Positions 17,430-26,792 of a stretch of DNA of 64,000 nucleotides are shown piece by piece (positions within the stretch are counted from its first letter, which is position 1; each line of letters begins with the position of its first letter). Position numbers and translations under genes: made by a program. Where the stretch lies: NCBI RefSeq assembly GCF_900114825.1, contig NZ_FOUI01000008.1, positions 1 to 64,000 of the forward strand. The letters are read 5' to 3'. Under the pieces are notes generated by a model. It saw only the letters and a list, made by a program, of their open reading frames with translations, was not told where the DNA came from and searched no databases. The DNA comes from Halopseudomonas yangmingensis (GTDB lineage Bacteria; Pseudomonadota; Gammaproteobacteria; Pseudomonadales; Pseudomonadaceae).

Positions 17430-18200
17430 ATGAGCGACATGGGCGACCGGCAAGGCAGCGACAACACCACCCACTTCGGTTTCAAGACCGTGCGCGAGGA
17501 TGAAAAGGCCCAGCGCGTTGCCGAGGTCTTCCATTCGGTAGCCGCCAAGTACGACCTGATGAATGACCTCATGTCCGGCGGCATCCACCGGCTGTGGAAA
17601 CGCTTCACCATCGAACTGTCCGGCGTGCGCAGTGGCAACCGGGTACTCGACATCGCCGGCGGTACCGGTGACCTGACCCTGAAATTCTCGCGACTGGTCG
17701 GTCCCGAGGGTCAGGTGGTTCTGGCCGACATCAATGATTCGATGCTCAAGGTTGGCCGTGACCGACTGCTCGACCGTGGCGTGGCCGGCAACGTGACCTT
17801 CGTTCAGGCGGATGCCGAAGCACTGCCGTTCCCCGACAACCACTTCGATTGCATCACCATCGCCTTTGGTCTGCGTAACGTGACCCACAAGGAACGCGCC
17901 ATCGAATCCATGCTGCGCGTTCTCAAGCCGGGTGGGCGTCTACTGGTGCTGGAGTTCTCCAAGCCGAACAACCCGCTGCTGTCCAAGGTCTACGACAAGT
18001 ACTCGTTCAATGTGCTGCCGGTGATGGGCAAGCTGATTACCAACGACAGCGAGAGTTACCGCTATCTGGCCGAGTCGATCCGTATGCACCCGGATCAGGA
18101 AACCCTCAAGGCGATGATGGAAGACGCCGGCTTTGTGCGGGTCAGCTATCACAATATGACCGGCGGCATTGTCGCCCTGCACCGCGGAATCAAGCCCTGA
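17430..18200 (+). CDS. ubiE: Ubiquinone/menaquinone biosynthesis C-methyltransferase
   Basis: SAM-dependent C-methyltransferase acting on the 2-polyprenyl-6-methoxy-benzoquinol ring (and demethylmenaquinol); 256 residues. Motif I is [16 protein letters not shown] (about 71-86). Further family signatures are [46 protein letters not shown] and [12 protein letters not shown]. The stop overlaps the ubiJ start (TGATG), giving a tightly coupled ubiE-ubiJ-ubiB operon. Confidence 0.98.
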   Translation: MSDMGDRQGSDNTTHFGFKTVREDEKAQRVAEVFHSVAAKYDLMNDLMSGGIHRLWKRFTIELSGVRSGNRVLDIAGGTGDLTLKFSRLVGPEGQVVLADINDSMLKVGRDRLLDRGVAGNVTFVQADAEALPFPDNHFDCITIAFGLRNVTHKERAIESMLRVLKPGGRLLVLEFSKPNNPLLSKVYDKYSFNVLPVMGKLITNDSESYRYLAESIRMHPDQETLKAMMEDAGFVRVSYHNMTGGIVALHRGIKP

Positions 18201-18820
18201 TGCTCAGCCAGGCCCTGCTGGCCGCCGTCGAACGCAGTCTGGCTGCGGCGCTGCGGCGCGATCCGCTGACCGCCCACCGGCTTGGCGAGCTGCAGGGCTC
18301 ACGACTGCTGGTAAAGGTCAGCGACAGCAACCTCAGCCTGCTGCTGCTGCCGGACGCCGAAGGCATCCAGTTGCTGGCCGGCGAGCATGAGGCCGACTGC
18401 AGCTTGCACGCACCAGCCAGCGTACTGCTGCAACTGCTGGTCAGCCGTGAGCCCCAGGCGCTGCTGAAGCATCCTGAGCTGCAACTTCAGGGCGACAGCC
18501 AGCTACTGGTGCGGCTGCAGCAGATTGTCGCCGACCTGCGCCTGGATGGTGAAGCCGAGCTGGAACGCTGGGTTGGTCCGGTCGCCGCGCATGCCCTTGC
18601 CAGCCCGCTGCGCGATGCCTGGCACTGGAGCCGCAGCGCCGGTGACAGCCTGCGACAGACTCTGGCCGAATACCTCACCGAGGAAAGCCGGCAACTGGTC
18701 GGCAATAACGAGGCCGAGGTGTTTGCCCGGCACCTGCACCAACTGCAACTTGACCTGGACCGCCTGGAAGCCCGCCTGGTGCTGCTCCAGCAAGACCCAG
18801 CGGAACCTTCCGAGACATGA
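18200..18820 (+). CDS. ubiJ: Ubiquinone biosynthesis accessory factor, SCP2 domain
   Basis: Lipid-binding accessory factor of the soluble Ubi complex, 206 residues. It has an N-terminal SCP2-type domain (about 15-110: [46 protein letters not shown]) and a helical C-terminal part with a leucine-rich coiled coil (about 165-200). It overlaps ubiE by one base and ubiB by four (ATGA), the conserved order. Sequence conservation of UbiJ is generally low; assignment uses fold signature plus position. Confidence 0.9.
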   Translation: MLSQALLAAVERSLAAALRRDPLTAHRLGELQGSRLLVKVSDSNLSLLLLPDAEGIQLLAGEHEADCSLHAPASVLLQLLVSREPQALLKHPELQLQGDSQLLVRLQQIVADLRLDGEAELERWVGPVAAHALASPLRDAWHWSRSAGDSLRQTLAEYLTEESRQLVGNNEAEVFARHLHQLQLDLDRLEARLVLLQQDPAEPSET

Positions 18821-20409
18821 ACCTGACTGCCCTGCTGCGCCTGTTGCGCATCGCCCATGTGTTTGCCCGCTACCGGCTGGACCAGTTGTTACTGGCCTTG
18901 CCGTTACCTTGGCATGCCCGCCTGTTGCTCCTGCTGGGTCCCTGGCGCCTGCGTCGGGCGCCGCGCAATCTCAGTCGCGGCGAGCGTCTGCGTATGGCTT
19001 GCCAGGATCTGGGGCCGGTATTTATCAAGTTTGGCCAGATACTTTCCACTCGCCGTGACCTGCTGCCCGACGATATCGCGCTGGAACTGGCCTTGCTGCA
19101 GGATAAGGTGCCGCCGTTCCCCGCCGCCGAGGCGCGTAGCCGTATCGAGGAACAACTCGGCCAGCCCATCGATCAACTGTTCGCCAGCTTCAGCGACCAG
19201 CCGCTGGCCTCGGCCTCCGTCGCCCAGGTACATGCGGCCCGCCTGCAGGACGGCAGCGAGGTGGTGGTCAAGGTAATCCGCCCCGGCATCCGCCGCACCA
19301 TTCACCAGGACATCCAGTGGCTGTTCCTGGCCGCCCGGCTTCTGGAACGGCTGTCCAGCGATGGCCGCCGACTGCGTCCGGTCGAGGTGGTCAGCGACTA
19401 CGAAAAGACCATCTTCGATGAGCTCGACCTGTTGCGCGAAGCGGCCAACGGTTCACAGTTGCGGCGCAACTTTGAAGACTCGCCAATCCTTTATGTACCG
19501 CGCATGCACTGGGAACTCTGCCGCAGCAAGGTACTGGTGATGGAGCGCATCACCGGCATCCCGATCACCCGCATGGACGAGCTGGCGGCACAGAACACCG
19601 ACCTGAAAAAGCTCGCTGAGCGTGGCGTGGAAATCTTCTTCACCCAGGTATTCCGTGACAGCTTCTTTCACGCCGACATGCATCCGGGCAATATCTTCGT
19701 CTCGCACAAGCACCCCTGGGACCCACAGTACATCGCCATCGACTTCGGTATCGTCGGCAGCCTGACGCCGGAGGACCAGAACTACCTGGCACGTAACCTG
19801 ATGGCCTTCTTCAAGCGCGACTACCGCCGCGTGGCGCAGTTGCACATCGACTCTGGCTGGGTGCCGGCGGACACCCGGGTGAATGAATTCGAGGCAGCCA
19901 TCCGCAGTGTCTGCGAACCGATTTTCGAGCGCCCGCTGAAGGACATCTCCTTCGGTCAGCTGCTGCTGCGGCTGTTCCAGACTGCCAGGCGCTTCAATAT
20001 GGAAGTGCAGCCGCAACTGGTGCTCCTGCAGAAAACCCTGCTGAACATTGAAGGCCTGGGCCGTCAGCTGTACCCGGAACTGGACCTGTGGAGCACCGGC
20101 CTGCCACACCTGGAGCGCTGGATGCGCGAGCGCAGCCTGCCGCAGAACCAGTTGCGCGGCCTGCAACAACAACTCGAGCACCTGCCGGCCTTGCTGCAAA
20201 CCGGCCAACGCGCGCTGGAGCAATTGGCCAAACCCGTGCCTACCCCGACCGCTGCCGGTAACCGTAGCCAGCGACTGGCCGGCGCCGTATTGCTGATGCT
20301 GGCGGGCAGCCAGCTGGGGCTGCAACCGGCACTCTGGACCCAGGCTACCCTGCTGCCCTGGCTGCTACCCGGCGCCATCGGCCTGTGGCTGGTACTTCGC
20401 CGTGCATAG
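18817..20409 (+). CDS. ubiB: Ubiquinone biosynthesis regulatory ATPase UbiB
   Basis: Atypical protein-kinase-like ATPase needed for ubiquinone synthesis; 530 residues. It shows the signature KFGQ motif ([17 protein letters not shown]), the ATP-binding VVVKVIRP lysine, the catalytic-loop-like [11 protein letters not shown] and the DFGIVG metal motif. Two C-terminal hydrophobic helices (about 488-528) anchor it in the inner membrane. Length and motifs are complete. It is the last gene of the ubiEJB unit. Confidence 0.97.
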   Translation: MNLTALLRLLRIAHVFARYRLDQLLLALPLPWHARLLLLLGPWRLRRAPRNLSRGERLRMACQDLGPVFIKFGQILSTRRDLLPDDIALELALLQDKVPPFPAAEARSRIEEQLGQPIDQLFASFSDQPLASASVAQVHAARLQDGSEVVVKVIRPGIRRTIHQDIQWLFLAARLLERLSSDGRRLRPVEVVSDYEKTIFDELDLLREAANGSQLRRNFEDSPILYVPRMHWELCRSKVLVMERITGIPITRMDELAAQNTDLKKLAERGVEIFFTQVFRDSFFHADMHPGNIFVSHKHPWDPQYIAIDFGIVGSLTPEDQNYLARNLMAFFKRDYRRVAQLHIDSGWVPADTRVNEFEAAIRSVCEPIFERPLKDISFGQLLLRLFQTARRFNMEVQPQLVLLQKTLLNIEGLGRQLYPELDLWSTGLPHLERWMRERSLPQNQLRGLQQQLEHLPALLQTGQRALEQLAKPVPTPTAAGNRSQRLAGAVLLMLAGSQLGLQPALWTQATLLPWLLPGAIGLWLVLRRA

Positions 20410-20484
20410 CCAAGTGCAGGCCTGACTGGCACACTACGCCAGGCGCATACACCGACAGACTTGAAGGCAAGGAATTTGAACGGC

Positions 20485-20901
20485 ATGAGCAACAACATCT
20501 CCAGTGCAGACTGGCTCGAACAGGTTCGCTGGAGCTGCGACGGCCTGGTCACTGCAGTTGCCCAGGATGTGCACAGCCAGCGGGTGTTGATGGTGGCCTG
20601 GATGAACCGTGAGTCGCTGCAACTGACAGTCAATGAAGGCCGTGCAGTCTATTGGTCACGTTCGCGTGGCAAACTCTGGCGCAAGGGTGAGGAGTCCGGG
20701 CATGTGCAGCAGCTGCATGAACTGCGACTGGACTGTGACGGCGACGTACTGATCCTGATGGTCGAGCAACTGGGCGGCATTGCCTGCCATACCGGACGCC
20801 AGAGCTGTTTTTACCGGGTATTGCGCGATGGCCAGTGGCACAGCGTCGATCCGGTGATCAAGGACCCCAAACAGATTTACGAGCACAACAGTCATGAGTG
20901 A
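20485..20901 (+). CDS. hisI: Phosphoribosyl-AMP cyclohydrolase
   Basis: Opens the adenine ring of PR-AMP in histidine biosynthesis; 138 residues. It contains [36 protein letters not shown] and the metal-ligand segment [25 protein letters not shown]. The frame extends to a TTG at 20461, but ATG 20485 gives the family N-terminus. Unlike the enterobacterial HisIE fusion, the cyclohydrolase and the pyrophosphatase are separate here, overlapping by eight bases. Confidence 0.97.
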   Translation: MSNNISSADWLEQVRWSCDGLVTAVAQDVHSQRVLMVAWMNRESLQLTVNEGRAVYWSRSRGKLWRKGEESGHVQQLHELRLDCDGDVLILMVEQLGGIACHTGRQSCFYRVLRDGQWHSVDPVIKDPKQIYEHNSHE

Positions 20902-21229
20902 TACCCTGATCCGGCTGGCCGAGATCCTCGAGCAACGCAAGCAGGCCACTGCCGACACTTCCTATGTCGCCAGCCTCCACGCCAAGGGCCTGAACAAAAT
21001 TCTGGAAAAGGTCGGCGAGGAATGCACCGAGACCCTGCTGGCGGCCAAGGATTGCCAGCACAGCGACGACAAGTCGCAGCTAATCTACGAAACCGCCGAC
21101 CTGTGGTTTCATACACTGGTGATGCTCAGTCACCTCGGCCTGGGGCCGCAGGACATACTGGCTGAACTGGAACGACGTTTCGACCTTTCCGGCCTCGCCG
21201 AAAAGGCATCCCGCAAGCAACAGGGTTAA
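20894..21229 (+). CDS. hisE: Phosphoribosyl-ATP pyrophosphatase
   Basis: All-helical MazG-like pyrophosphohydrolase for PR-ATP in histidine biosynthesis; 111 residues. It shows [30 protein letters not shown] with the acidic metal-binding EE..E pattern (about 38-48) and the second motif [21 protein letters not shown]. It overlaps the end of hisI and is 17 bases ahead of tatA, as in other pseudomonads. Confidence 0.97.
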   Translation: MSDTLIRLAEILEQRKQATADTSYVASLHAKGLNKILEKVGEECTETLLAAKDCQHSDDKSQLIYETADLWFHTLVMLSHLGLGPQDILAELERRFDLSGLAEKASRKQQG

Positions 21230-21246
21230 CTACCCGGAGGTACCCA

Positions 21247-21474
21247 ATGGGTTTTGGCGGCATCAGTCTGTGGCAACTCCTGATCATCCTGCTGATCGTG
21301 ATCCTGCTGTTTGGCAGCAAGCGCCTGAAGAATCTCGGCAGTGACGTCGGCGAAGCCATCAAGGGCTTCCGCAAGTCGATCAACACCGACGAGGACAAGT
21401 CCCTGGACAACAAGCAGGGTGACACCCTCGACGTCAAGGCCGAACGCAAGCAGGACTCGAGCAGCAAGGACTAA
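21247..21474 (+). CDS. tatA: Twin-arginine translocase subunit TatA
   Basis: Pore-forming component of the Tat export machinery for folded proteins. It is 75 residues, with an N-terminal membrane helix (about 5-22) preceded by GFGGISLWQ, the [24 protein letters not shown] hinge and amphipathic helix, and a charged tail. The ribosome site CCCGGAGGTACCC is strong. First gene of tatABC. Confidence 0.97.
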   Translation: MGFGGISLWQLLIILLIVILLFGSKRLKNLGSDVGEAIKGFRKSINTDEDKSLDNKQGDTLDVKAERKQDSSSKD

Positions 21475-21479
21475 GGTCC

Positions 21480-21884
21480 ATGTTCGATATCGGCTTTATC
21501 GAACTGCTGGTGGTGGCTGTCATCGGCCTGCTGGTGCTCGGCCCCGAGCGTCTGCCCGGTGCCATCCGCGGGGTCAGCTCGGCGCTGGGTAAGCTGCGCA
21601 GCGGCATCAATGATGTGCGCGAGCAGGTCGAGCGCGAGCTGGGCGCGGATGAAATCCGCCAGAAGTTGCACAACGACAAGATCATGGCCGAGCTGGCCAA
21701 GATGGAGAAACTCGGTCAGAAAAAAAGCCTGAACGAACTCCTGAATCTGGCCGAAGATGGCAGCCCGCTGCCACCGGAGAGCAAACTGCCAAAAACCAGC
21801 GACCCGGCATCCCCGGAAGCCGCCGAATCACCTGCCACTGTGCCTGCACCCGAGACCCATGAACAGTCCCGTGAAAAAGACTGA
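21480..21884 (+). CDS. tatB: Twin-arginine translocase subunit TatB
   Basis: Tat receptor-complex subunit that, with TatC, binds twin-arginine signal peptides; 134 residues. It starts [30 protein letters not shown] (membrane helix about 6-21, the conserved Glu/Pro hinge). A long amphipathic helix with [22 protein letters not shown] follows, then an acidic, proline-rich tail. It starts five bases after tatA and overlaps tatC by 26 bases. Confidence 0.97.
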   Translation: MFDIGFIELLVVAVIGLLVLGPERLPGAIRGVSSALGKLRSGINDVREQVERELGADEIRQKLHNDKIMAELAKMEKLGQKKSLNELLNLAEDGSPLPPESKLPKTSDPASPEAAESPATVPAPETHEQSREKD

Positions 21885-22632
21885 CAAGGACGCCCTGGCG
21901 GACATGCCGCTGGTCGCCCACCTGATCGAATTGCGCACCCGCTTGCTGCGTATTGTGGTGGTGTGGTTGCTGGTGTTTGCCGGGTTGTTCTACTTTGCCA
22001 ACGACCTCTACACCTTCATATCGGCACCGTTGCGGGTGTTTTTGCCGGAAGGCACCAGCATGATCGCCACCGAGGTCGCCTCGCCGTTCCTCACACCGTT
22101 CAAGCTGGCGCTGATCAGCGCGTTGTTCCTGGCCATGCCCTTCGTGTTGCACCAGTTCTGGAGCTTTATTGCCCCCGGCCTGTACAAGCATGAGAAACGT
22201 CTGGCCATGCCGCTGCTGGTGTCGAGCATACTGCTGTTCTATGCCGGCATGGCATTCGCCTACTTTGTAGTATTCCCGCTGGTATTCGGCTTCTTTACCA
22301 GTGTCACGCCGACCGGTGTGGCAGTGATGACCGACATCAACAAGTACCTCGACTTCGTGCTGACGCTGTTTCTGGCTTTCGGACTGGCCTTCGAGATCCC
22401 GATTGCTACGGTATTGCTGGTACTGACCGGTGCCGTCAGCGTGGAAAAACTCAAGCAGAGCCGCGCCTACGTAGTGGTCGGCTGTTTTGTCATCGGCATG
22501 GTGCTGACCCCGCCAGATGTGATCTCGCAAACACTGCTGGCTCTGCCGATGTGGCTGCTCTACGAGGTCGGCATCATCTTCAGCCGTTTCGTCAAACCAC
22601 GCCCGGCCGAGACCGACGAAACCAGCGAATGA
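21859..22632 (+). CDS. tatC: Twin-arginine translocase subunit TatC
   Basis: Six-helix inner-membrane core of the Tat translocase; 257 residues from ATG 21859 ([30 protein letters not shown]). The frame is open further upstream, inside tatB, but the family N-terminus HLIELRTRL sets this start. Other TatC signatures visible are [34 protein letters not shown] and [15 protein letters not shown]. The stop overlaps the rsmE start (ATGA). Confidence 0.96.
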   Translation: MNSPVKKTDKDALADMPLVAHLIELRTRLLRIVVVWLLVFAGLFYFANDLYTFISAPLRVFLPEGTSMIATEVASPFLTPFKLALISALFLAMPFVLHQFWSFIAPGLYKHEKRLAMPLLVSSILLFYAGMAFAYFVVFPLVFGFFTSVTPTGVAVMTDINKYLDFVLTLFLAFGLAFEIPIATVLLVLTGAVSVEKLKQSRAYVVVGCFVIGMVLTPPDVISQTLLALPMWLLYEVGIIFSRFVKPRPAETDETSE

Positions 22633-23336
22633 ACCTTCTGCTACTGCAGCCGCAGGACTTTATTGACGACCAGCGGGTACGCCTGCAGGGTCGCCGCCTG
22701 CAACACCTGCGGTGCGTGCATCAGGCGCAGACCGGTGACCGGCTGCGGGTCGGTCTGCTCGATGGGTTGATGGGCGAAGGGCTGATCACCCGACTGGACA
22801 GCGAACTGGCTGAACTTGAGGTGCAGCTGTCCGAGCCGCCACCGGCCAAGCTGCCACTGAGCCTGCTGTTGGCATTGCCACGACCGAAAATGCTGCGGCG
22901 CATTCTGCAGCACTGCGCCAGTCTCGGGGTCGCCAAACTGATACTGCTGAACAGTTATCGGGTGGAAAAAAGTTACTGGCAAACACCCTTCCTGCAGCCC
23001 GAGGTCATTCGCGAAAACCTGATTCTTGGCCTCGAACAGGCGCGCGATACCCGGCTGCCGCAGGTGCAGATCGAGAAACGCTTCAAACCCTTTGTCGAGG
23101 ACCGGCTGCCGTCACTGCTCGATGGTCGGCTTGGACTGCTGGCGCACCCGGGCGAGTACCCGGAATGCCCGCGCGGCATCCAGCAATCCGCACTGCTGGC
23201 TATTGGGCCTGAAGGTGGCTGGATTCCCTATGAAGTGGACAAGCTGATTGAAGCCGGCCTGCAACCGGTACAAATCGGTCCGCGTATTCTGCGCGTAGAA
23301 ACGGCGGTCAGCAGCCTGATCGGCCGTCTGTTCTGA
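22629..23336 (+). CDS. rsmE: 16S rRNA (uracil-1498-N3)-methyltransferase
   Basis: SPOUT-fold methyltransferase modifying U1498 of 16S rRNA; 235 residues from ATG 22629. It has an N-terminal PUA-like domain (about 1-70, [25 protein letters not shown]) and a C-terminal knot with [43 protein letters not shown] and [16 protein letters not shown]. It is translationally coupled to tatC (4-base overlap). The 3' end overlaps the convergent HxlR gene by 29 bases. Confidence 0.96.
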   Translation: MNLLLLQPQDFIDDQRVRLQGRRLQHLRCVHQAQTGDRLRVGLLDGLMGEGLITRLDSELAELEVQLSEPPPAKLPLSLLLALPRPKMLRRILQHCASLGVAKLILLNSYRVEKSYWQTPFLQPEVIRENLILGLEQARDTRLPQVQIEKRFKPFVEDRLPSLLDGRLGLLAHPGEYPECPRGIQQSALLAIGPEGGWIPYEVDKLIEAGLQPVQIGPRILRVETAVSSLIGRLF

Positions 23337-23811
23337 ACGTTGCCGGCACAATATTCGCATCGCCCCAGCCTGCCCCCTGACGTACCGATACATCTCTGGC
23401 GCTAACCGCTTCACCGCATTCAGAGCAGGTCAAGACCGGGCGCATACGCTGGCCGCAGCCTTTGTGAACATGCTCCACCGGCGCCCCGCGCGGGTCAGCC
23501 ATATGCTGGTCCCCCCAGTGCACCAGCGCCATCAGCACCGGATACAATTCCAGCCCTTTCGCGGTCAGCCGGTACTCCTCGCGCACCGGTCGTTGCTGGT
23601 AGGGAACCCGCTGCAGCACGCCGTGCTCCACCAGCTTCTTCAGCCGGTCGGTGAGAATGTGCCGGGTAATGCCAAGACGTCGCTCGAACTCCTCGAAGCG
23701 GCGCACGCCGAGAAAGCTGTCACGCAGCACCAGCAGCGTCCAGCGGTCACCCACCACCGCCAGCGTCCGCGCCAGCGAGCAGGGCTGTTGATCAAGTTCT
23801 TCCCAGCGCAT
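23308..23811 (-). CDS. HxlR-family transcriptional regulator
   Basis: Winged-helix DNA-binding protein of the HxlR (MarR-like) family, 167 residues from ATG 23811, which has GGAG eight bases upstream; ATG 23844 lacks a site. Core motifs are CSLARTLAVVGDRWTLLVLRDSFLGVRRFEEF, GITRHILTDRLKKLVEHGVLQR and EYRLTAKGLELYPVLMALVHWGD. A C-terminal extension has CGQRMRPVLTCSECGE, three cysteines resembling a zinc ribbon. It is divergent from a dehydrogenase gene, and two inverted repeats in the shared gap (23892-23937) are probable binding sites, so it likely represses that pair and itself. Confidence 0.9.
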   Translation of the reverse strand: MRWEELDQQPCSLARTLAVVGDRWTLLVLRDSFLGVRRFEEFERRLGITRHILTDRLKKLVEHGVLQRVPYQQRPVREEYRLTAKGLELYPVLMALVHWGDQHMADPRGAPVEHVHKGCGQRMRPVLTCSECGEAVSARDVSVRQGAGWGDANIVPATFRTDGRSGC

Positions 23812-23891
23812 GCCGTTGTCTCCGCTCAAATCAGTGTCCGCCATGCCCAGGCGGCAGGCAACGCAGTCGATGCCTGAAGAATAGCTTGACA

Positions 23892-23908
23892 GGTTCCAAA
23901 AAGGAACC
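23892..23908. promoter_or_regulatory. Probable HxlR operator 1
   Basis: Perfect dyad GGTTCCAAAAAGGAACC (6-base arms, 5-base centre). It starts directly after a TTGACA (23886-23891), where it would fill the spacer of a rightward promoter and block polymerase. Confidence 0.7.
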
Positions 23909-23920
23909 GAGGATTAAGCC

Positions 23921-23937
23921 AGTTCCAAAACAGAACC
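23921..23937. promoter_or_regulatory. Probable HxlR operator 2
   Basis: AGTTCCAAAACAGAACC repeats the GTTCC...GAAC dyad of operator 1 with its centre 29 bases away, close to three helical turns. Two same-face sites suggest cooperative dimer binding. Confidence 0.65.
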
Positions 23938-23953
23938 AACTAAGGAGCAGCGC

Positions 23954-24682
23954 ATGACCAGACCCAGAGTAGCCGTGGTGATAGGCGCCGGCGACGCCAC
24001 CGGCGGCGCCATAGCCCGCCGCTTTGCCCGCGAGGGCTATGTTGCCTGTGTCACCCGGCGCAGCCGCGAGGCATTGTTGCCGCTGCTGGCACAGATTGAG
24101 GCCGAGGGCGGCCAGGCGCATGCCTTCGGCTGTGACGCCCGGCAGGAGCAGGCGATGCAGGCGCTGTTCGAACAGATCGAAGCGCAGATCGGCGACATTG
24201 AGGTGGTGGTGTTCAATATTGGCGCCAACGTGCGCTTCAGCATCACCGACACCACCGAGCGGGTCTACCGCAAGGTCTGGGAGATGGCCGCGCTGGCCGG
24301 CTTTCTCACCGGGCGGGAGGCAGCCAAAGCGATGCTGCCGCGCGCACGTGGCAGTATCATCTTCACCGGCGCCACCGCCTCGCTGCGCGGCGCCAGCGGT
24401 TTCGCCGCCTTTGCCAGTGCCAAGTTCGCCCTGCGCGCGCTGGCCCAGAGCATGGCCCGCGAACTGGGTCCACAGGGCATTCATGTGGCGCATACCATCA
24501 TCGACGGCGCCATCGACACCGACTTCATCCGCGACAACTTCCCCGAGCGCTATGCGCTGAAGGACCGTCAGGGCATCCTCGACCCCGAACACATTGCCGA
24601 GCAGTACTGGCAACTGCACTGTCAGCCGCGCGACTGCTGGACCCATGAACTGGATCTGCGGCCCTGGCTGGAAACCTTCTGA
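23954..24682 (+). CDS. Short-chain dehydrogenase-like protein lacking the catalytic Tyr
   Basis: Rossmann-fold SDR protein, 242 residues. The nucleotide-binding region is VVIGAGDATGGAIARRFA (about 8-25), a variant of TGxxxGxG, followed by FNIGANV (NAG-like). The active-site segment reads TGATASLRGASGFAAFASAKFALRA, with Phe153 where the SDR Tyr normally stands and Lys157 retained. Closely similar proteins I recall from other proteobacteria share this Phe, so it appears family-wide rather than a recent mutation. It is first of a two-gene unit with the thioredoxin-fold isomerase downstream, behind HxlR operators. Substrate unknown. Confidence 0.85.
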   Translation: MTRPRVAVVIGAGDATGGAIARRFAREGYVACVTRRSREALLPLLAQIEAEGGQAHAFGCDARQEQAMQALFEQIEAQIGDIEVVVFNIGANVRFSITDTTERVYRKVWEMAALAGFLTGREAAKAMLPRARGSIIFTGATASLRGASGFAAFASAKFALRALAQSMARELGPQGIHVAHTIIDGAIDTDFIRDNFPERYALKDRQGILDPEHIAEQYWQLHCQPRDCWTHELDLRPWLETF

Positions 24683-24708
24683 TCCGACACCCCAAGCGGG
24701 AGAACACC

Positions 24709-25299
24709 ATGAGCAAACAGATCGAATTCTTTTTTGATGTTGGCAGCCCGGCCAGCTACCTGGCCTTTACCCAGCTGCCGGCACTGGCCGAGCGCAACGG
24801 CGCGCAGATCGTCTGGAAACCCATGCTGCTGGGCGGCGTGTTCCATGCCACCGGCAACAGCTCGCCGGCCACAGTGCCGGCCAAGGGCGAATACATTCGT
24901 ATGGACTTCAAGCGCTTTGCCGATCACTACGGCGTGCCCTACCAGCACAACAGCCATTTCCCGATCAACACCATGCAACTGATGCGCGGCGCCGTGGCAC
25001 TACTGGACACCCCGCAATTCATGCCCTATCTGCGGGCGATTTTCAGCGGCATGTGGATCGAGGGACTGGATATGGCCCGCCCGGAAGTGGTTGCCGAGGT
25101 GCTGTTCAGGGCCGGCTTCGACCCGCAGCAGATACTGCAGCAATGCAGCGATCCGCTGGTCAAGGACAAGCTCAAGGCAATCACCACTGAAGCTGTGGAA
25201 CGCGGGGTGTTCGGAGCGCCGACCTTGTTTGTCGGCGGGCAGATGTTCTTTGGTCAGGACCGGCTGGACTGGGTGGAGCGGACGCTGCAGCAGGCTTGA
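24709..25299 (+). CDS. 2-hydroxychromene-2-carboxylate isomerase family (DsbA/GST-kappa fold)
   Basis: Thioredoxin-fold protein of 196 residues in the DsbA-like GST-kappa/HCCA isomerase family. It starts IEFFFDVGSPASYLAF (Ser in place of the DsbA cysteines), contains KPMLLGGVFHATGN and ends with the cis-Pro motif GVFGAPTLFVGGQMFFGQDRLDWVE. HCCA isomerases act with glutathione in naphthalene breakdown, but many homologues lie outside such pathways and nothing here indicates aromatic catabolism. It starts 26 bases after the SDR gene with GGGAG upstream, so both are probably co-regulated by HxlR. Confidence 0.87.
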   Translation: MSKQIEFFFDVGSPASYLAFTQLPALAERNGAQIVWKPMLLGGVFHATGNSSPATVPAKGEYIRMDFKRFADHYGVPYQHNSHFPINTMQLMRGAVALLDTPQFMPYLRAIFSGMWIEGLDMARPEVVAEVLFRAGFDPQQILQQCSDPLVKDKLKAITTEAVERGVFGAPTLFVGGQMFFGQDRLDWVERTLQQA

Positions 25300-25308
25300 T
25301 ACAGCCCA

Positions 25309-25330
25309 GGCCCGGTCGCCTGACCGGGCC
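25309..25330. terminator. Hairpin between convergent genes
   Basis: GGCCCGGTC (25309-25317) and GACCGGGCC (25322-25330) form a strong stem with a 4-base loop. No T-run follows on either side. Its position between two convergent stops suggests transcription termination or 3'-end protection. Confidence 0.5.
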
Positions 25331-25344
25331 ATCTGCCGTAGCGC

Positions 25345-25629
25345 TTATTTACGGCGCTTGATCTCGACCTTGAGGATTTCGCCGGTCACCGGGTGCAGAT
25401 CCAGCTCGACCCGCTGGCCCTGCGGATCGGTGGCCTTGACCTCGTAACCGTCATCCTCACGCTCGATCTTTTCAAAGTTGCTGTAGCCGGCTGCCTCCAG
25501 CTGCTGGTGTACCTGCTGCAGGGTCATCCACTGGGGTGCCTGACCCTCGACATTCTGTGCCACGGCAGTGCCGCCCAGCGCCAGTGCCGACATCAGACCA
25601 ACAGTTCCTGCAAGTTTGGCAATACGCAT
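25345..25629 (-). CDS. Periplasmic PepSY-domain protein
   Basis: Small exported protein, 94 residues: signal peptide (MRIAKLAGTVGLMSALALGGTAVAQ), then one PepSY-type domain (about 33-92, MTLQQVHQQLEAAGYSNFEKIEREDDGYEVKA ... GEILKVE). Such single-domain proteins often sit beside two-component systems. It is divergent from a second PepSY gene and a response-regulator/kinase pair, so it is a likely member of that regulon. Ligand unknown. Confidence 0.82.
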   Translation of the reverse strand: MRIAKLAGTVGLMSALALGGTAVAQNVEGQAPQWMTLQQVHQQLEAAGYSNFEKIEREDDGYEVKATDPQGQRVELDLHPVTGEILKVEIKRRK

Positions 25630-25783
25630 GTCTGTGACTCCTCATATGATGATGGTTGGCCGGTTTTGCCGACCGCAACGCCATACTGCCAAACTGAAAC
25701 TGAACGCTGGCTTAACCGCCCGTTAATCTTCCGTTCAGCCTGGCACATGCAATACTGTGCGCACCCGAATCCCGGAGGCTGCC

Positions 25784-26119
25784 ATGCCACGCCTGCCCAT
25801 TACCCTGCTCGGCCTGCTGCTGGCCGGCCTGCTGTTCAGCCTGCCCGGGGCGGCCCGGGATGACCATGAGCGTGCCCGCCAGACCCTGCAGGCAGGTGAA
25901 ATACTGCCGCTGGGCGAGCTGCTCAGACGGGTCGCACAGGACTACCCCGGCGATGTGATTGAAGTCGAGCTGGAACGTGACAAAGGCCGCTGGATCTACG
26001 AACTGGAAATCATCCGCGCCGACGGCGCACTGCTCGAACTGGAGATTGATGCCAGCGATGGCAGCCTGCTGAGCATCGAGGGGCAGAACCTGCCCAGCCC
26101 ACGGCAAGGCAAGGACTGA
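25784..26119 (+). CDS. Exported PepSY-domain protein upstream of two-component system
   Basis: 111 residues from ATG 25784, with GGAGG upstream. A signal peptide (MPRLPITLLGLLLAGLLFSLPGAA) is followed by a PepSY domain (about 35-100: ILPLGELLRRVAQDYPGDVIEVELERDKGRWIYELEI ... GSLLSIEG). The response regulator starts five bases after its stop. Co-transcription suggests it modulates, or is modulated by, the sensor kinase in the periplasm. Confidence 0.85.
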   Translation: MPRLPITLLGLLLAGLLFSLPGAARDDHERARQTLQAGEILPLGELLRRVAQDYPGDVIEVELERDKGRWIYELEIIRADGALLELEIDASDGSLLSIEGQNLPSPRQGKD

Positions 26120-26123
26120 AGCA

Positions 26124-26792
26124 ATGCGCATACTGGTCGCCGAGGATCAGCCAACACTGGCCAGCCAACTGGTCGACAGCCTGCAACAGGCCGGCTATGC
26201 CACCGACAGCGCAGCGGACGGCCGCGATGTGCAGCATCTGGGTCTGGAAGAGCCGTTTGACCTGGTGATCCTCGACCTTGGCCTGCCACATCTCGACGGC
26301 CTGAGCATCCTGCGCCACTGGCGCAGTGCCGGCCGCCGCATGCCGGTGCTGATACTCACCGCCCGCGATGCCTGGCATGAAAAGGTCAACGGCATTGATG
26401 CCGGCGCCGATGATTACCTGACCAAGCCCTTTCATATGGAAGAACTGCTGGCCCGGGTCCGCGCCCTGATCCGGCGCAGCGCCGGGCATGCCAGCGCGGA
26501 GATCCGCTGCGGCGCGCTGGTGCTGGATACCGCCAGCCGCCGGGTTACCCTGCAGGGGCAGCCACTGACCCTCACCGCGCATGAACTGCGGGTGCTGGAA
26601 TACCTGATGCATCGCCCCGGCCAGCCGGTATCCCGAAGCGAGCTGATCGAGCACATCTACGCCCAGGACTACGACCGCGACTCCAACACCATCGAGGTGT
26701 TTATCAATCGCCTGCGCAAGAAGCTGCCTCCGGGCAGCATAGAAACCCTGCGCGGTCTGGGCTATCGCATGGCCCAGGCGGACCCGCCATGA
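26124..26792 (+). CDS. OmpR/PhoB-family response regulator
   Basis: Two-component DNA-binding regulator, 222 residues. The receiver domain has acidic residues Glu7/Asp8, phospho-acceptor Asp51 (LVILDLGLP), Thr79 and Lys101 (TKPF). The C-terminal winged helix (about 128-218) has LTAHELRVLEYLMHRPGQPVSRSELIEHIY and NRLRKKL. It resembles the PhoP/QseB/PmrA subgroup. The kinase gene overlaps its stop (ATGA), so the two are partners. Confidence 0.95.
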   Translation: MRILVAEDQPTLASQLVDSLQQAGYATDSAADGRDVQHLGLEEPFDLVILDLGLPHLDGLSILRHWRSAGRRMPVLILTARDAWHEKVNGIDAGADDYLTKPFHMEELLARVRALIRRSAGHASAEIRCGALVLDTASRRVTLQGQPLTLTAHELRVLEYLMHRPGQPVSRSELIEHIYAQDYDRDSNTIEVFINRLRKKLPPGSIETLRGLGYRMAQADPP

